A stretch of DNA of 64,000 nucleotides from Acinetobacter ihumii (GTDB taxonomy: Bacteria > Pseudomonadota > Gammaproteobacteria > Pseudomonadales > Moraxellaceae). Both the position numbers and the translations under genes were made by a program. Positions within the stretch are counted from its first letter, which is position 1. Each line of letters starts with the position of its first letter. The notes under the pieces were generated by a model, which was given only the letters and a program-made list of their open reading frames with translations, searched no databases and had not been told where the DNA came from. Below, one piece after another: positions 1 to 10,140 of the stretch. The DNA lies in contig NZ_LR130760.1 of the NCBI RefSeq assembly GCF_900625095.1, positions 738,417-802,416 of the forward strand, in the 5' to 3' direction.

Positions 1-1040
1 TCACACAACAATTTGCCGAATTTAATGCACCAGAACTTGAGGTGTTTGAATCTCCTGAGCAATATTACCGTATGCGCGCAGAATTTCGTCTTTGGCATAC
101 TGATGATGATTTGTTTTATGCCATGTTTGAACGTGCTGAAGATGGTAAACAAAAAGAAGTTGTTCGTGTGGATGAGTTTCCTATTGCAGATAAAAGCATT
201 AATCAACTCATGCCACGCTTATTAGAAGAACTCAAAGCTCATCCAATTTTATCGCAGCGAATTTTTGAAGCGGATTTTTTAGCCACTTTAAGCGGTGAAA
301 TGCTGGTGACCCTCATTTACCATCGAAAACTGGATACTGAATGGGAAAATGCGGCTAAGGCTTTGGCTGAAAAACTCAATATTAAAATTATGGGTCGTAG
401 TCGCGGTCAAAAAGTCATTATTGGCGAAGACTATGTGGTTGAACAACTCGATGTGCATGGTCGTACGTTTAAATACAAACAAATTGAAAGTAGCTTTACT
501 CAGCCGAATGCACAAGTCTGCCAAAAAATGCTGACATGGGCATGCGATGTCATTCAAGATTCAGATCAGGACTTACTTGAGCTGTATTGTGGCAATGGTA
601 ACTTTACGCTGCCATTGTCTTTGCATTTTCGCCGTGTGCTTGCTACCGAGTTGGCAAAAAGTTCAGTCTATGCTGCGCAGTGGAATATTGAACAAAATCA
701 GATTGATAATATCCAGATTGCACGACTTTCTGCCGAAGAGTTTACTCAGGCATATCAAGGTGAACGTGAATTTAGACGCTTACAAGAAGCCAATATTGAC
801 CTTCAAAGCTACGACTTCGATACCATTTTTGTAGATCCTCCCCGCGCAGGCATTGACGATGAAACGCTGAAACTTCTGGCTGGTTTTAAGCGTATTCTCT
901 ATATTTCCTGTAACCCAGATACGCTGTATGACAACCTAAAAACTTTAAGCCAGACGCACCGTATTCGCCGCTTTGCACTGTTTGATCAATTCCCATTTAC
1001 TCATCATGTTGAATCTGGAGTATTGCTCGAATTAATTTAA
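1..1040 (+). CDS. trmA: tRNA (uracil-5-)-methyltransferase TrmA, 5' end missing
   Basis: Makes 5-methyluridine at position 54 of the tRNA T-loop using S-adenosylmethionine. The reading frame is open from the window edge (first whole codon at base 3), so only the extreme N-terminus is lost; about 345 codons remain, against roughly 366 residues in E. coli TrmA. The family landmarks are present: YRMRAEFR near the start, the SAM-binding motif LYCGNGNF, the DPPRAG motif, and the nucleophile Cys in SCNPDTL (codon at 909-911), followed by the C-terminal FPFTHHVE segment. A terminator-like hairpin follows. The assignment is very secure because motif order and spacing follow E. coli TrmA throughout. 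Confidence 0.96.
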   Translation, partial: TQQFAEFNAPELEVFESPEQYYRMRAEFRLWHTDDDLFYAMFERAEDGKQKEVVRVDEFPIADKSINQLMPRLLEELKAHPILSQRIFEADFLATLSGEMLVTLIYHRKLDTEWENAAKALAEKLNIKIMGRSRGQKVIIGEDYVVEQLDVHGRTFKYKQIESSFTQPNAQVCQKMLTWACDVIQDSDQDLLELYCGNGNFTLPLSLHFRRVLATELAKSSVYAAQWNIEQNQIDNIQIARLSAEEFTQAYQGEREFRRLQEANIDLQSYDFDTIFVDPPRAGIDDETLKLLAGFKRILYISCNPDTLYDNLKTLSQTHRIRRFALFDQFPFTHHVESGVLLELI

Positions 1041-1071
1041 ACAAATTATTGCAATGTAACTTTTAGAATAG

Positions 1072-1099
1072 AGGGTTTTGAGATAACCCTTTATTCTTT
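1072..1099 (+). terminator. Terminator after trmA
   Basis: The stem AGGGTT / AACCCT around a 7-nt loop is followed by TTATTCTTT, 31 bases after the trmA stop codon. The stem is short, so strength is uncertain. Confidence 0.55.
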
Positions 1100-1291
1100 A
1101 TAAATATTTTAATATAAAAAGATGATATAAATCAAAGATCAAGCCCCTTAGACTGTCATAATTTCGTTAAATCCGAGTGTTATCATCGGAAAATTTAGAG
1201 TTCAATTGTTGCTTTTATCACTTTAGTTGACTTGTATTTTATTTTATTTTGGCTATATTTCGAGCTATGTTAGGTTGAATGTGAAGGCTCT

Positions 1292-1519
1292 ATGAGTTTT
1301 TGGCAAAAGCTGTTTTCAGCAGATGAAATCAACAACGAGCATAAGAATCAAATTGCTTGTGTTGAAAATGATTGTTCTTGTAAGACAAATGAGCAGTTAG
1401 TCTCTGCTTTAGCAAAAGCAACTGACGAAGATATGATTAAAGGTATTAAGAAAGTACTAGTATCTCGTGGCTATAGTCGTAAAGAGTTGAATGAAATAAA
1501 TCATCATCCTGTGCAGTAA
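1292..1519 (+). CDS. Small conserved protein of unknown function (75 aa)
   Basis: A 75-residue soluble, charged protein that I cannot assign to a named family. It begins MSFWQKLF, has a short Cys-containing stretch (ACVENDCSCK), and a helical C-terminal half with KGIKKVLVSRGYSRKEL that looks like a small helix-hairpin-helix segment. The ATG has an AAGG ribosome-binding site 4 bases upstream, and a strong intrinsic terminator begins just after the stop, so it looks like a complete single-gene transcription unit. No signal peptide or membrane segment is visible. The two Cys residues could bind metal, but that is only a guess. Confidence 0.75.
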   Translation: MSFWQKLFSADEINNEHKNQIACVENDCSCKTNEQLVSALAKATDEDMIKGIKKVLVSRGYSRKELNEINHHPVQ

Positions 1520-1524
1520 AAAGA

Positions 1525-1547
1525 GCCGCCATTTTGGCGGTTTTTTT
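1525..1547 (+). terminator. Intrinsic terminator of the 75-aa gene
   Basis: The stem CCGCCA / TGGCGG with a TTT loop is followed directly by seven T residues. It overlaps the last codon of the convergent gene at 1546. Confidence 0.85.
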
Positions 1548-2319
1548 ATGGTTTAATACATGTTTGTTGAGTCACCACAGCCAACATGGGTCCAAGTTTG
1601 TAACGCCGATCTCGCCGATTAATCTCTGGAAAATATAAACTTGAGATTGAACCATCTAAATACAATGCATTTTCTATATTCAAATCTGTTTTAAAGAAAT
1701 CTGCAAACTGGTAAAAATTAACAGGATTGCGACTTATTGCAAAATATAACTTATTCTCTTTTATCCCTACGCCATTTCTAATTTTTAAAGAATTTGAGTT
1801 GGGTAGAAAGTGAGGATTAATTTGTCCATCAAATACTAACATCGGACCAGATTGAGTTGCATACTCTGCATTAAAATGCAGATTTTTATAGTTTTGAGTG
1901 CTCTTTATAACAGCTTGTTGAGAATTCCAAGCCAGAACACCATTCGGTTGCATAAAGAAGTTCCCAAAGCCCTGTTGTTGATTGACTGTGTTTAACTCTT
2001 TACCATTTTCAATATATAAACCGACGGGGGCATAATCTGGATGATACATGCCTGCATTCATGGCAAACATTAACGTTTCACAGCTTGTGAGCTGCTGTGT
2101 AATCTTCTCAAACTTCAAGAAAGGATGCCCTGTTTCATCCTGCCAAAATAATTTAAGTTTTGATAAATCTTTGATCTGAAACACATCTACTTTCGCCCCT
2201 GAAGCCATTTGTCTTGCCTGATAGCTGATAGTTTCATCTGCATACGATGAACACGCCACAAAACTCGATAGAACTGGAAAAATGAAGGCAATACTTATAA
2301 GGTTGTTGAACTTAAACAT
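1546..2319 (-). CDS. Exported phosphodiester glycosidase (NAGPA/DUF2233) family protein
   Basis: A 257-residue protein with an N-terminal hydrophobic export signal (residues 5-22) ending FVAC, which could be a lipobox although Phe at -3 is not typical. The mature part carries the fold of bacterial phosphodiester glycosidases related to the mammalian mannose-6-phosphate uncovering enzyme: FAMNAGMYHPDYAPVGLYIENG near residues 85-107, TQSGPMLV, IRNGVGI, and the C-terminal LYLDGSISSLY. It probably acts in the periplasm or on the outer membrane; its substrate cannot be inferred. It converges on the preceding gene and shares its terminator region. The family call is firm; activity and lipidation are inferred. 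Confidence 0.82.
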   Translation of the reverse strand: MFKFNNLISIAFIFPVLSSFVACSSYADETISYQARQMASGAKVDVFQIKDLSKLKLFWQDETGHPFLKFEKITQQLTSCETLMFAMNAGMYHPDYAPVGLYIENGKELNTVNQQQGFGNFFMQPNGVLAWNSQQAVIKSTQNYKNLHFNAEYATQSGPMLVFDGQINPHFLPNSNSLKIRNGVGIKENKLYFAISRNPVNFYQFADFFKTDLNIENALYLDGSISSLYFPEINRRDRRYKLGPMLAVVTQQTCIKP

Positions 2320-2490
2320 GCTTTAGATCGACCAATTTTATTCCTCATCATGAATGAGACTCAAACCACTAACAATGAACCTGAACTGATTATTGCACTT
2401 GATTGAAGCACTTTTATTAAATAATCGTTATAATCTGGTCATGATCATGCTAATACAATACAGTTGTGTAGATTGTTGGATCGGGTGAAT

Positions 2491-3021
2491 ATGCAACATT
2501 CAGTTAAACGATTTCCACTTGGTTCTCATCTTGTCGTGAAGCATATGGGCTATAGTCACCATGGGATTTATGCAGGTCGTGGACGGGTCATCCATTATTC
2601 TGGTTTTGCCCATCTTTTCAAAAAGAAACCCATTGAAATAACGTCCGTAGAAAAGTTTTCACATGGCAAACAAGTCCATGTTCGCTATTATCACCAGCCG
2701 AAATATAAAGGACGAGTCGTGGTCAGACGTATTCGCTCACGTATGCATGAAAATAACTATCACTTAATTATGAATAACTGCGAACATTTGTGTAGTTGGG
2801 CCATTACTGGCATCGAAAGTAGCCCGCAAGTGGTCAAAATGATGAATCGCCTCACTACATTAGGCTATATCAGCTCACTGATGAGTTATATGAATAGTTT
2901 TTATCTGACCATTGCTACGACATGTTTTGCCTTAGTCTTCTATATTAAGAAAAAATTACGAGACAAAGCCAAGATGAAAATGCCGACCTATTTATTGTAT
3001 AAACAGCGGCATAAAGAATAG
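2491..3021 (+). CDS. LRAT/NlpC-P60-like domain protein with membrane tail
   Basis: A 176-residue protein with the lecithin-retinol-acyltransferase type fold: SHLVVKHMGYSHHGIYAG supplies the conserved HxGIY His near residue 25, and NNCEHLCSW near residue 100 supplies the NCEH nucleophile Cys. A hydrophobic segment follows at about residues 130-155, so it may be membrane-anchored like other LRAT proteins. Bacterial members are usually of unknown substrate; a thioester-type hydrolase or acyltransferase is the reasonable guess. I start it at ATG 2491, because the longer frame opens with a TTG at 2464 lacking any Shine-Dalgarno. It stands alone between converging genes. Confidence 0.82.
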   Translation: MQHSVKRFPLGSHLVVKHMGYSHHGIYAGRGRVIHYSGFAHLFKKKPIEITSVEKFSHGKQVHVRYYHQPKYKGRVVVRRIRSRMHENNYHLIMNNCEHLCSWAITGIESSPQVVKMMNRLTTLGYISSLMSYMNSFYLTIATTCFALVFYIKKKLRDKAKMKMPTYLLYKQRHKE

Positions 3022-3035
3022 CTCGGAGGTAGATT

Positions 3036-3803
3036 TTAGATTTTTATTGCCACTGATATTCGACTTATAAAGTAGAAAACCAACTGCACCATAATCGCCA
3101 TTAAAACACCAACCACAACCACAGACCAAAAATCAAAAGAGTTCCATCCAGTTGCCAGAGCAATAAAAAAAGTAGTTAATGAATATAAGCCTCTGACTGT
3201 TCCATGATACAACATGGCTACCGCTTCACTGCCCTGCATAATATGGGTGAAAATGGCCATGACAGAACCAATAATAGGAAATACGGCAAGTAATCCGCTC
3301 CATTGACTATTTAATACATACGCCAACGTGGTGACTGTAAGTGTAAATATTCCACCCGTCAGCATTCTTAGTGCTAAGTCATTAAATTGACGCGTTGGTA
3401 GGCTAATCGTGGATAATTTTGGCAAAATCAATGGTGTCAGTATTAAACCCAATATTGCGACAACACTCACCACATACAAATTTTGAGGTACAAAAGTAAG
3501 TAAAACTGATGTCACCATCCACACCAGAATTCCACCCAGAAATGACAGACTCCAGTGACAAGATCGACTGAGCCAGCAATATGTAATCCCAAAACTAAGT
3601 AATGACACAACACCGGAAATCCCTGCTGTCGCTGCATGTAAACCAAACTCAACACCTTGTTCACAGGCCATCAACACCACAATAGGACCCGCAACCACAG
3701 GCATACCACTTAAGATACCTGCGACTTTATTGCCCCAGCGTCGACCAGCCAGACTCACCAGAAGAATAAAAAAAGGAACAATCAATAATTTAGCAATAAG
3801 CAT
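3036..3803 (-). CDS. Polytopic inner-membrane protein, unknown function
   Basis: A 255-residue, very hydrophobic protein with about eight predicted membrane segments spread along its length and short loops (for example AGRRWGNKVAGILSGMPVVAGP near residues 19-40). I do not recognise a named family. The Gly/Pro-rich GILSGMPVVAGPI motif in the first loop and FPIIGSVMAIFTH in the second half look like a repeated half, which would fit a transporter or permease-like fold. It starts with ATG close to the terminator hairpin of glnS, so it is probably transcribed separately from glnS. Confidence 0.72.
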   Translation of the reverse strand: MLIAKLLIVPFFILLVSLAGRRWGNKVAGILSGMPVVAGPIVVLMACEQGVEFGLHAATAGISGVVSLLSFGITYCWLSRSCHWSLSFLGGILVWMVTSVLLTFVPQNLYVVSVVAILGLILTPLILPKLSTISLPTRQFNDLALRMLTGGIFTLTVTTLAYVLNSQWSGLLAVFPIIGSVMAIFTHIMQGSEAVAMLYHGTVRGLYSLTTFFIALATGWNSFDFWSVVVVGVLMAIMVQLVFYFISRISVAIKI

Positions 3804-3815
3804 GTGATAACCATG

Positions 3816-3839
3816 AAAAAGCCTCTACAGATAGAGGCT
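3816..3839 (-). terminator. Hairpin terminator between glnS and the membrane protein gene
   Basis: On the reverse strand the stem AGCCTCT / AGAGGCT with a 6-nt loop is followed by TTTTT. It lies about 90 bases past the glnS stop. Confidence 0.7.
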
Positions 3840-3910
3840 AAATTGAACTTTAAAAAGAGATTTTCCGAAAAAACAAGGTATTGCGCTTATTACCCTGCGG
3901 GACCTTACGA

Positions 3911-3936
3911 AAAAATAAGGCGTTGCCTTATTTTTT
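3911..3936 (-). terminator. Hairpin overlapping the glnS stop codon
   Basis: The stem AAAAAATAAGGC / GCCTTATTTTTT includes the last codons and the TAA of glnS. It ends in a T run on either strand, so it could work both ways; with the 3816 hairpin it forms a tandem terminator. Confidence 0.7.
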
Positions 3937-5655
3937 CTCAAGTTTGAAGCTGTCTTTCAAATCCAAAATGCGGTTAAACACAGGTTTTTCAGGACGATGA
4001 TCATATCGATCTGCAACAAAATAACCTTCACGTTCAAACTGGAAACGATCTTCTGGTTGAGCTTCGGCCAATGCCGGTTCAATATAAGCCTGAACCACTT
4101 TTAATGATTCAGGATTCAAATTTGCCAAGAAATCATCATCTGCATCTGGCGCAGCCTCAGTAAATAACCGTTCATAAATACGAACTTCCGCAGGAACACC
4201 TTTGCTTGCAGACACCCAATGAATCACGCCTTTTACTTTACGACCTTCTGGATTTTTACCCAAAGTTTCAGGATCAATTGAACATTTCAGTTCAATCACT
4301 TCACCATTGGCATCCTTAATCACTTCATCACACTTGATAACATAGGCATGGCGTAAACGCACTTCACCGTCAGGAACCAAACGTTTAAAGCCTTTTGGCG
4401 GTACTTCCTCAAAATCTTTACGGTCAATATAGATTTCACGGGTTAATGGAATCACACGTTCACCCATATCTACATTTGGATGACGGGCATGTTTCAAGTC
4501 CAATTCTTCTGGCAAATTGGTCAAGGTGACTTTAAGTGGATTGAGTACAGCCATACCACGTGCAGCGGTATTTTCCAAAGACTGTCGAATACAAAATTCG
4601 AGCATCGCTACATCGACAATACCATCGGTTTTAGACACGCCAACACGACGACTAAAATCACGCAAACCTTCAGGTGTGAAACCGCGACGGCGCATACCTA
4701 CAACGGTTGGCATACGCGGATCATCCCAGCCATTGACATAGCCACCTTCAACCAAACGACGTAATTTTCGCTTAGAGGTAATGGTGTAATCAATATTTAA
4801 ACGCGAAGATTCGTATTGGCGTGGCACATCTGGTGAATGTACTTTTTCAATGACCCAGTCATAAAACGGACGGTGATCCTGAAACTCCAATGTACAAAGT
4901 GAATGCGTTACCCCTTCTATCGCATCTGACAATGGATGTGCATAGTCGTACATTGGGTACATTTTCCATTTATCACCCGTTTGGTGATGCTCAGAATGTA
5001 AGACACGATACAAAATTGGGTCGCGCATGTGAACATTGTTACTGCTCATATCAATCTTGGCGCGCAGCACTGCTTCACCTTCTTTAAACTCACCATTACG
5101 CATTTTCTCAAAACGCTCGAGGTTTTCAGCAATGCTTGTATCACGATACGGTGAATTTTTACCTGGTTCTACAAAGTTACCGCGGTTAAGCTTAATTTCT
5201 TCAGGACTTTGCAAGTCCACATAAGCATCACCCTGTTCAATCAGTTGAACCGCCCATGCATAAAGTTGATCGAAATAACCTGATGCATAACGTGGCTCAC
5301 CTTGCCATTCAAAGCCCAGCCACTTCACATCATTTTCGATACCATCAACATATTCTTGTTCTTCGGCATCTGGATTGGTATCGTCAAAACGCAGGTTACA
5401 ATAGCCATCAAATTCTTCTGCAACACCAAAATTTAAGCAAATCGCTTTGACATGACCAATATGCAAATAACCATTCGGCTCAGGTGGAAAACGGGTCACG
5501 ACGGTTTTGGTTTTACCACTGGCTAAATCATCAGTAATGACCTGACGCACAAAATCTAAGCCGGCCTGTTGTTCTTGCTGCGCAGAATCGACAGATGCAT
5601 GAGTATTCGATGTCGGAGAATTGGGCACAGTTGAAACAACATCATTTGGCTTCAT
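3928..5655 (-). CDS. glnS: Glutaminyl-tRNA synthetase
   Basis: Class I aminoacyl-tRNA synthetase that charges tRNA-Gln with glutamine in the cytoplasm. It is 575 residues long, about 20 more than E. coli GlnRS, the excess being a Ser/Thr/Gln-rich N-terminal tail before the first conserved block. Signatures: [13 protein letters not shown] with HIGH at residues 65-68, [23 protein letters not shown], and the second nucleotide-binding motif as ITSKRKL where E. coli has MSKRKL. The C-terminal anticodon-binding barrels end with [16 protein letters not shown]. It is divergent from ppiB. Confidence 0.97.
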   Translation of the reverse strand: MKPNDVVSTVPNSPTSNTHASVDSAQQEQQAGLDFVRQVITDDLASGKTKTVVTRFPPEPNGYLHIGHVKAICLNFGVAEEFDGYCNLRFDDTNPDAEEQEYVDGIENDVKWLGFEWQGEPRYASGYFDQLYAWAVQLIEQGDAYVDLQSPEEIKLNRGNFVEPGKNSPYRDTSIAENLERFEKMRNGEFKEGEAVLRAKIDMSSNNVHMRDPILYRVLHSEHHQTGDKWKMYPMYDYAHPLSDAIEGVTHSLCTLEFQDHRPFYDWVIEKVHSPDVPRQYESSRLNIDYTITSKRKLRRLVEGGYVNGWDDPRMPTVVGMRRRGFTPEGLRDFSRRVGVSKTDGIVDVAMLEFCIRQSLENTAARGMAVLNPLKVTLTNLPEELDLKHARHPNVDMGERVIPLTREIYIDRKDFEEVPPKGFKRLVPDGEVRLRHAYVIKCDEVIKDANGEVIELKCSIDPETLGKNPEGRKVKGVIHWVSASKGVPAEVRIYERLFTEAAPDADDDFLANLNPESLKVVQAYIEPALAEAQPEDRFQFEREGYFVADRYDHRPEKPVFNRILDLKDSFKLEKK

Positions 5656-5823
5656 ATAAATATTTCACTTCTTTACAGTTAAAATTTGACTGAATGAAAC
5701 GTAATCTTCATTTTTTATCAAAGAAATTTACGTTTTTTACTTGCTATGTAGTTTACAGTTTGCTTATGCTTCTCTCAACCAAAAAACCCATGGCTTTCAT
5801 GTCCATGATTAGGAGATTATGTA

Positions 5824-6333
5824 ATGAGTTTTCCTCAAGTCGAATTAAACACCAACAAAGGTCGTATTGTTCTTGAGCTTAACACTGAAAAAGCGCCTAA
5901 AACAGTTGCTAACTTCTTGGAATATGTTCGTGATGGTTTCTATGATGGTGTTATTTTCCATCGTGTGATTGATGGTTTTATGATCCAAGGCGGCGGCATG
6001 GACGAAAACTTCAAAGAAAAAGCCACTCGTGATTCAATTGAAAACGAAGCAGACAATGGTCTAAGCAATGACGAAGGCACTATTGCAATGGCGCGTACTC
6101 AAGCACCGCATTCTGCATCTGCTCAATTTTTCATTAACGTAAAAAACAACTCTTTCCTGAACCATACAGGTAAAACTGCTCAAGGTTGGGGTTATGCCGT
6201 ATTTGGTAAAGTTGTTGACGGTATGGATGTTGTAAGCGAAATTAAAAATGTTCGCACAGGCAACCGTGGTTATCACGCCGACGTTCCTTTAGAAAATGTT
6301 GTGATTGAATCTGCTAAAATTATTTCTGAATAA
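5824..6333 (+). CDS. ppiB: Peptidyl-prolyl cis-trans isomerase, cyclophilin type (PpiB)
   Basis: Cytoplasmic cyclophilin that speeds proline isomerisation during folding. It is 169 residues with no signal peptide, which separates it from periplasmic PpiA. Active-site blocks are complete: [13 protein letters not shown] (Arg near residue 47), the Gln/Phe-containing [10 protein letters not shown], and [13 protein letters not shown]. The ATG at 5824 is preceded by AGGAG with good spacing. lpxH follows 17 bases later, as in the ppiB-lpxH pair of other gammaproteobacteria, so the two are probably co-transcribed. Confidence 0.96.
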   Translation: MSFPQVELNTNKGRIVLELNTEKAPKTVANFLEYVRDGFYDGVIFHRVIDGFMIQGGGMDENFKEKATRDSIENEADNGLSNDEGTIAMARTQAPHSASAQFFINVKNNSFLNHTGKTAQGWGYAVFGKVVDGMDVVSEIKNVRTGNRGYHADVPLENVVIESAKIISE

Positions 6334-6350
6334 TTTAAACGGAATCATTT

Positions 6351-7070
6351 GTGACTTATCTGTTTATCTCCGATTTACATTTGTCACCTGAACACCCTCG
6401 ACTCATTCGGGGGTTTTTAGATTTATTGCAACATTATCAGCATAAAAACACTCACCTCTATATATTAGGCGATTGGTTTAACGCATGGATTGGTGACGAC
6501 TATACCGCACCTTGGTTAGATGAAATTGTTGAGGCTTTAAAAAAATTTGATGCCGCAGGTAACCGCATCTATTTCCAAGTGGGAAATCGTGATTTTGCTT
6601 TAGGTCAAGATTTTTTAGAGCAGTTTCATGGAATTTTACTTCCAGAGATTTATACCATGGAAATTGCAGGTCGACATTATCGACTTGAACATGGCGATGC
6701 TTTATGTACCGACGATATTGCTTATCAACGATTTAAAAAGATTATTCGTAACCCTTATCTTGTTGCATTTTTAAAGAAAACTCCACTGAGTTTTAGACAA
6801 AAACTTGCCAATGGTTTTCGCAAAAAAAGCCGTGAAGACAAACATCAAAAATCTTATGAGATCATGGATGTGAATCATCAGGCTGTTATCAAAGCTTTAG
6901 AACATATGGATTATCTGATTCATGGACACACACATCGTCCTGCCATTCATCATGAACAAAATAAACTCAGAATTGTATTAGGTGACTGGCGCGAACAAAG
7001 CAGTGAAGCCATGATTTTAGAAGTAGATGAACACGGACAACAACAATTTATCAAATGGCAAATTGCTTAA
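6351..7070 (+). CDS. lpxH: UDP-2,3-diacylglucosamine diphosphatase
   Basis: Peripheral inner-membrane metallophosphoesterase that cleaves UDP-2,3-diacylglucosamine to lipid X and UMP in lipid A synthesis. It is 239 residues, matching the family. The calcineurin-type metal-binding motifs appear in order: SDLHL (residues 7-11), LGDWFNAWIGDD, GNRDF, HGDALCTDD and HGHTHRP. The start is a GTG at 6351 directly giving MTYLFISDLHL, 17 bases downstream of ppiB. It complements lpxD and lpxA encoded 20 kb further on, with which it shares the pathway but not the operon. Confidence 0.96.
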   Translation: MTYLFISDLHLSPEHPRLIRGFLDLLQHYQHKNTHLYILGDWFNAWIGDDYTAPWLDEIVEALKKFDAAGNRIYFQVGNRDFALGQDFLEQFHGILLPEIYTMEIAGRHYRLEHGDALCTDDIAYQRFKKIIRNPYLVAFLKKTPLSFRQKLANGFRKKSREDKHQKSYEIMDVNHQAVIKALEHMDYLIHGHTHRPAIHHEQNKLRIVLGDWREQSSEAMILEVDEHGQQQFIKWQIA

Positions 7071-7266
7071 ATTGAGCCAATTGGATGAGATTTTTTTCAT
7101 TCGCCCTTTTTATTTCTTCTTTAACGAGAAAAATAAAGACGTTGCAAACGCTAATAAGACAAATTTAATGAGTTCAGTTGATTTTTATTTAAAAATATTT
7201 CATCTCTTTTCAATACCCTTTATGATCATCAGCTATGTTGATAGCTTACACATCAGGTGAATGATC

Positions 7267-7920
7267 ATGAACTTATTAGATACCGCAAAAAGTCGTTATA
7301 CCACCAAAGCTTATGATCCAGCAAAAAAAATACCAAACGAACAATTTGAGCGTTTATTGGAAGTACTACGCTTAACGCCCTCTTCAGTCAACATTCAGCC
7401 TTGGCACTTTTTAATTGCTAAAAGTGATGAAGCCAAACAACGTATTGCTAAAGCCATGACTGGACGTTATGCCTACAATGCGCCAAAAGTCTTAGAGTCA
7501 TCACACACGATTGTATTTTGCACTCGTATCGACGCAACGCCAGAACATCTTGAACAACTACTTGAGCAAGATGACTTAAATGGTCGTTTTAAAGATGAAA
7601 AAGCCAAACAAGGACAACGTGAAACTCGCGCAGGCTACGTCGATTTTTACCGTAATGAACAAAAAAACCTGTTTGGCTGGATGGAAAATCAAACCTTTAT
7701 CGCGCTTGGTCAGTTACTCCTTGCAGCAGGATTAGAAGGCATCGATGCCACCCCTATGGGCGGTTTTGATGAAGATGTTCTAAATGAAGAATTTGCTTTA
7801 ACCGAAAAAGGTTTTCGCGCCTCTGTCGTTGTTGCCTTAGGTTATCGAAGTGAAACCGATTTTAATGCTAAATTACCAAAATCACGTTTAAGTGATGACG
7901 TGATTTTTACTCAACTTTAA
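7267..7920 (+). CDS. nfsB: Oxygen-insensitive NAD(P)H nitroreductase, NfsB type
   Basis: FMN-dependent reductase acting on nitro compounds and quinones; related enzymes also serve as dihydropteridine reductases. It is 217 residues, exactly the E. coli NfsB length, with matching blocks: RYTTKAYDP at the start, SSVNIQPWHF near residue 45, GRF in the helical insert, ATPMGGFD near residue 163 and NAKLPKSRL near the end. The frame also has an ATG at 7261, but the AGGTGA ribosome site abuts that codon, so the ATG at 7267 has the right spacing. It is followed by a hairpin shared with the convergent transporter gene. Confidence 0.92.
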   Translation: MNLLDTAKSRYTTKAYDPAKKIPNEQFERLLEVLRLTPSSVNIQPWHFLIAKSDEAKQRIAKAMTGRYAYNAPKVLESSHTIVFCTRIDATPEHLEQLLEQDDLNGRFKDEKAKQGQRETRAGYVDFYRNEQKNLFGWMENQTFIALGQLLLAAGLEGIDATPMGGFDEDVLNEEFALTEKGFRASVVVALGYRSETDFNAKLPKSRLSDDVIFTQL

Positions 7921-7926
7921 TTTGAG

Positions 7927-7970
7927 TGAGTCATCATTAGACTTGGTGAAGCTTCATGATGACTCATTAT
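7927..7970. terminator. Hairpin between convergent nfsB and EamA genes
   Basis: TGAGTCATCAT at 7927-7937 pairs with ATGATGACTCA at 7956-7966 and is followed by TTATTATT. The loop is 18 nt. Confidence 0.6.
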
Positions 7971-8012
7971 TATTCAATACATGCACAATTAATTTAAATA
8001 TTTTGTCAGCTT

Positions 8013-8867
8013 TTACATGGCTTGTGCCAAACACATAACACCTGCCACACCTAATACCAATCCTAGTAAGGTCATCCAGTTGGTTTTTTCTCTAAATAAA
8101 ATCAATCCACTGAAAATTCCAAAGACTACAACTAAAATATTCATCCCTGCAAAAACGATTGCAGGCGAATCTTTCAGCAACATATGAGCCTTAACGTAGA
8201 GCGCAATATTCGTAAAATTTAAAACACCTAAAAGCAAACCCGCCATCATATTTTTGGTTAGCCATGCTTGTTTTAAAATAAAGCCCACATAAATAAATGA
8301 AAAAATAAATGACGCGATAAAGATCAAATTCAGAGTAACTGAAAACTGTAAACCTAAGCTACTGGTATATTTAAGTAAAATATCGACCAAAGCATAACCA
8401 AACCATACGCTGATTAAAGCCATGATTGATTTATAATATTGACTGGAATTTTGGGTTTTGCCTTTTGCCAAAACAATACTGAGAATTGCGGCTAAGCCTA
8501 AACCTATACCCACCATTTTAAGCGTATTAAAATTTTCATGAAAAATAAAATATGCAGCCAATAAAGACAGGATCACAGATAAACGCTGCGCAAGTTCTGT
8601 TTTTATAATCCCTGCAAATTGAAGTGATTTTGCTAAACACAAAAAAATACTGGGTAAAATCAGACCTAATATAAGAATTAACCACCACGGCGTATGCTGT
8701 AATGACAAATGAGCAAGATCAGGTTTAAACCAGAAAAAACACAGTAAACTGGCACTGACATAATTCCAGATAATCATCTGGACCGGCTCAAAACCTTTTT
8801 CTTTTAGCCATTTCAGTAAAATTGAAACAGAGACACTACATAATGCTGCAAAGATAATGAGTTGCAT
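8013..8867 (-). CDS. EamA/DMT-family membrane transporter
   Basis: A 284-residue integral membrane protein with about ten hydrophobic segments arranged as two similar halves, the pattern of the drug/metabolite transporter superfamily. The first half contains a short positively charged loop (KWLKEKGFEPVQ) and the second half LLGVLNFTNIALYVKAHMLLK. Substrate cannot be predicted. The start ATG at 8867 has GAG-type ribosome sites, whereas the longer frame from 8915 adds 16 polar residues that overlap the fba terminator. It is transcribed away from fba and faces nfsB. Confidence 0.82.
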   Translation of the reverse strand: MQLIIFAALCSVSVSILLKWLKEKGFEPVQMIIWNYVSASLLCFFWFKPDLAHLSLQHTPWWLILILGLILPSIFLCLAKSLQFAGIIKTELAQRLSVILSLLAAYFIFHENFNTLKMVGIGLGLAAILSIVLAKGKTQNSSQYYKSIMALISVWFGYALVDILLKYTSSLGLQFSVTLNLIFIASFIFSFIYVGFILKQAWLTKNMMAGLLLGVLNFTNIALYVKAHMLLKDSPAIVFAGMNILVVVFGIFSGLILFREKTNWMTLLGLVLGVAGVMCLAQAM

Positions 8868-8905
8868 ATTTTTCTCGCAGTTGCTTTTGTTTTTATGGAT
8901 AAAAG

Positions 8906-8930
8906 AAAAGCCCAATGTATGGGCTTTTCC
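8906..8930 (-). terminator. Terminator of fba
   Basis: The stem AAAAGCCCA / TGGGCTTTT with a 5-nt loop lies 25 bases past the fba stop; on the reverse strand it runs into TTTTCTTTT. Confidence 0.8.
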
Positions 8931-8954
8931 AAAATCTTATAAATAATGGATCAA

Positions 8955-9992
8955 TTATTTATAACGATCGACCATCACTTCTAAAGAGATTGGACGAATT
9001 TTGTCAGCATTACCCGCTGTACCAAACGCTTCATAACGGTCAATACAAATTTGCTTCATTGCATCAACGGTTTTAGCAAAGTATTTACGTGGGTCAAACT
9101 CGGCTGGATTTTCCGCCATAAAGCGACGAATTGCACCTGTAGAAGCCAAACGTAAATCGGTATCAATATTGATCTTACGCACACCATGTTTAATTGCTTC
9201 AACCAACTGATCAACAGGTACGCCGTAAGTTTCGCCAATATTACCACCGTATTCATTAATGATTTTTAACCATTCCTGAGGTACAGAGCTTGAACCATGC
9301 ATCACCAGATGTGTATTTGGCAATGCTGCATGAATTTCTTTAATACGGTCGATTGCTAAAATGTCACCTGTCGGTGGACGAGTAAACTTGTACGCACCGT
9401 GTGAAGTACCCACTGCAATTGCTAGAGCATCGACATTGGTGTCTGCAACGAATTGTTGAGCTTCTTCAACTGAAGTTAAAAGCTGAGAATGATCAAGTAC
9501 ACCTTCTGCACCGACACCATCTTCTTCGCCAGCCAAGCCAGTTTCAAGACTACCCAAACAGCCAATTTCACCTTCTACAGATACACCACACGCATGTGCC
9601 ATTTGCACCACGCGACGAGTGACATCGACGTTGTAGTCGTAATCCATTGGTGTTTTACCATCTGAACCCAATGAACCGTCCATCATCACTGAGCTAAAGC
9701 CCAACTGAATTGAACGTTGGCAAACATCTGGGCTAGTCCCATGATCTTGATGCATCACCACGGGAATATGTGGCCATTCTTCAACCGCCGCTAAAATGAG
9801 ATGGCGCAAGAAAGGTGCACCTGCATATTTACGAGCACCAGCCGAAGCCTGCACAATCACAGGTGAATTGGTGGCATCTGCGGCCAACATAATTGCGCGC
9901 ATTTGTTCTAAGTTGTTTACGTTAAACGCTGGTACGCCATAGTTGTGTTCTGCGGCGTGATCCAAGAGCTGGCGCAGTGAAATAAGTGCCAT
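8955..9992 (-). CDS. fba: Class II fructose-bisphosphate aldolase, Calvin type
   Basis: Zn-dependent aldolase that interconverts fructose-1,6-bisphosphate with dihydroxyacetone phosphate and glyceraldehyde 3-phosphate. The protein is 345 residues. Signatures: GVPAFNVNN near the start, MHQDHG with a zinc His and catalytic Asp, [23 protein letters not shown] and KINIDTDLR. The ATG at 9992 follows an AGGAGG-like site; eight further N-terminal codons in the open frame have no ribosome site. The same strand carries a small lipoprotein gene and pgk upstream, but terminators separate them. In Acinetobacter, which lacks a full Embden-Meyerhof route, this enzyme works mainly in gluconeogenesis (known biology, not visible here). 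Confidence 0.95.
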   Translation of the reverse strand: MALISLRQLLDHAAEHNYGVPAFNVNNLEQMRAIMLAADATNSPVIVQASAGARKYAGAPFLRHLILAAVEEWPHIPVVMHQDHGTSPDVCQRSIQLGFSSVMMDGSLGSDGKTPMDYDYNVDVTRRVVQMAHACGVSVEGEIGCLGSLETGLAGEEDGVGAEGVLDHSQLLTSVEEAQQFVADTNVDALAIAVGTSHGAYKFTRPPTGDILAIDRIKEIHAALPNTHLVMHGSSSVPQEWLKIINEYGGNIGETYGVPVDQLVEAIKHGVRKINIDTDLRLASTGAIRRFMAENPAEFDPRKYFAKTVDAMKQICIDRYEAFGTAGNADKIRPISLEVMVDRYK

Positions 9993-10064
9993 AATATCCT
10001 CCCAGGTAGTGCGCATATTCTACCTTGTCATTTGTTTCAAATCAGCAACAAATCACAGGATTTC

Positions 10065-10090
10065 AAAAAAAATCCCTGCATCAGCAGGGA
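10065..10090 (-). terminator. Terminator of the small lipoprotein gene
   Basis: Reverse strand: TCCCTGC / GCAGGGA with a 4-nt loop followed by eight T residues. Confidence 0.85.
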
Positions 10091-10140
10091 CTTTTAACAA
10101 AAGCCTACATAACTCACTCTATAAGCTCGAATACGTTGTC

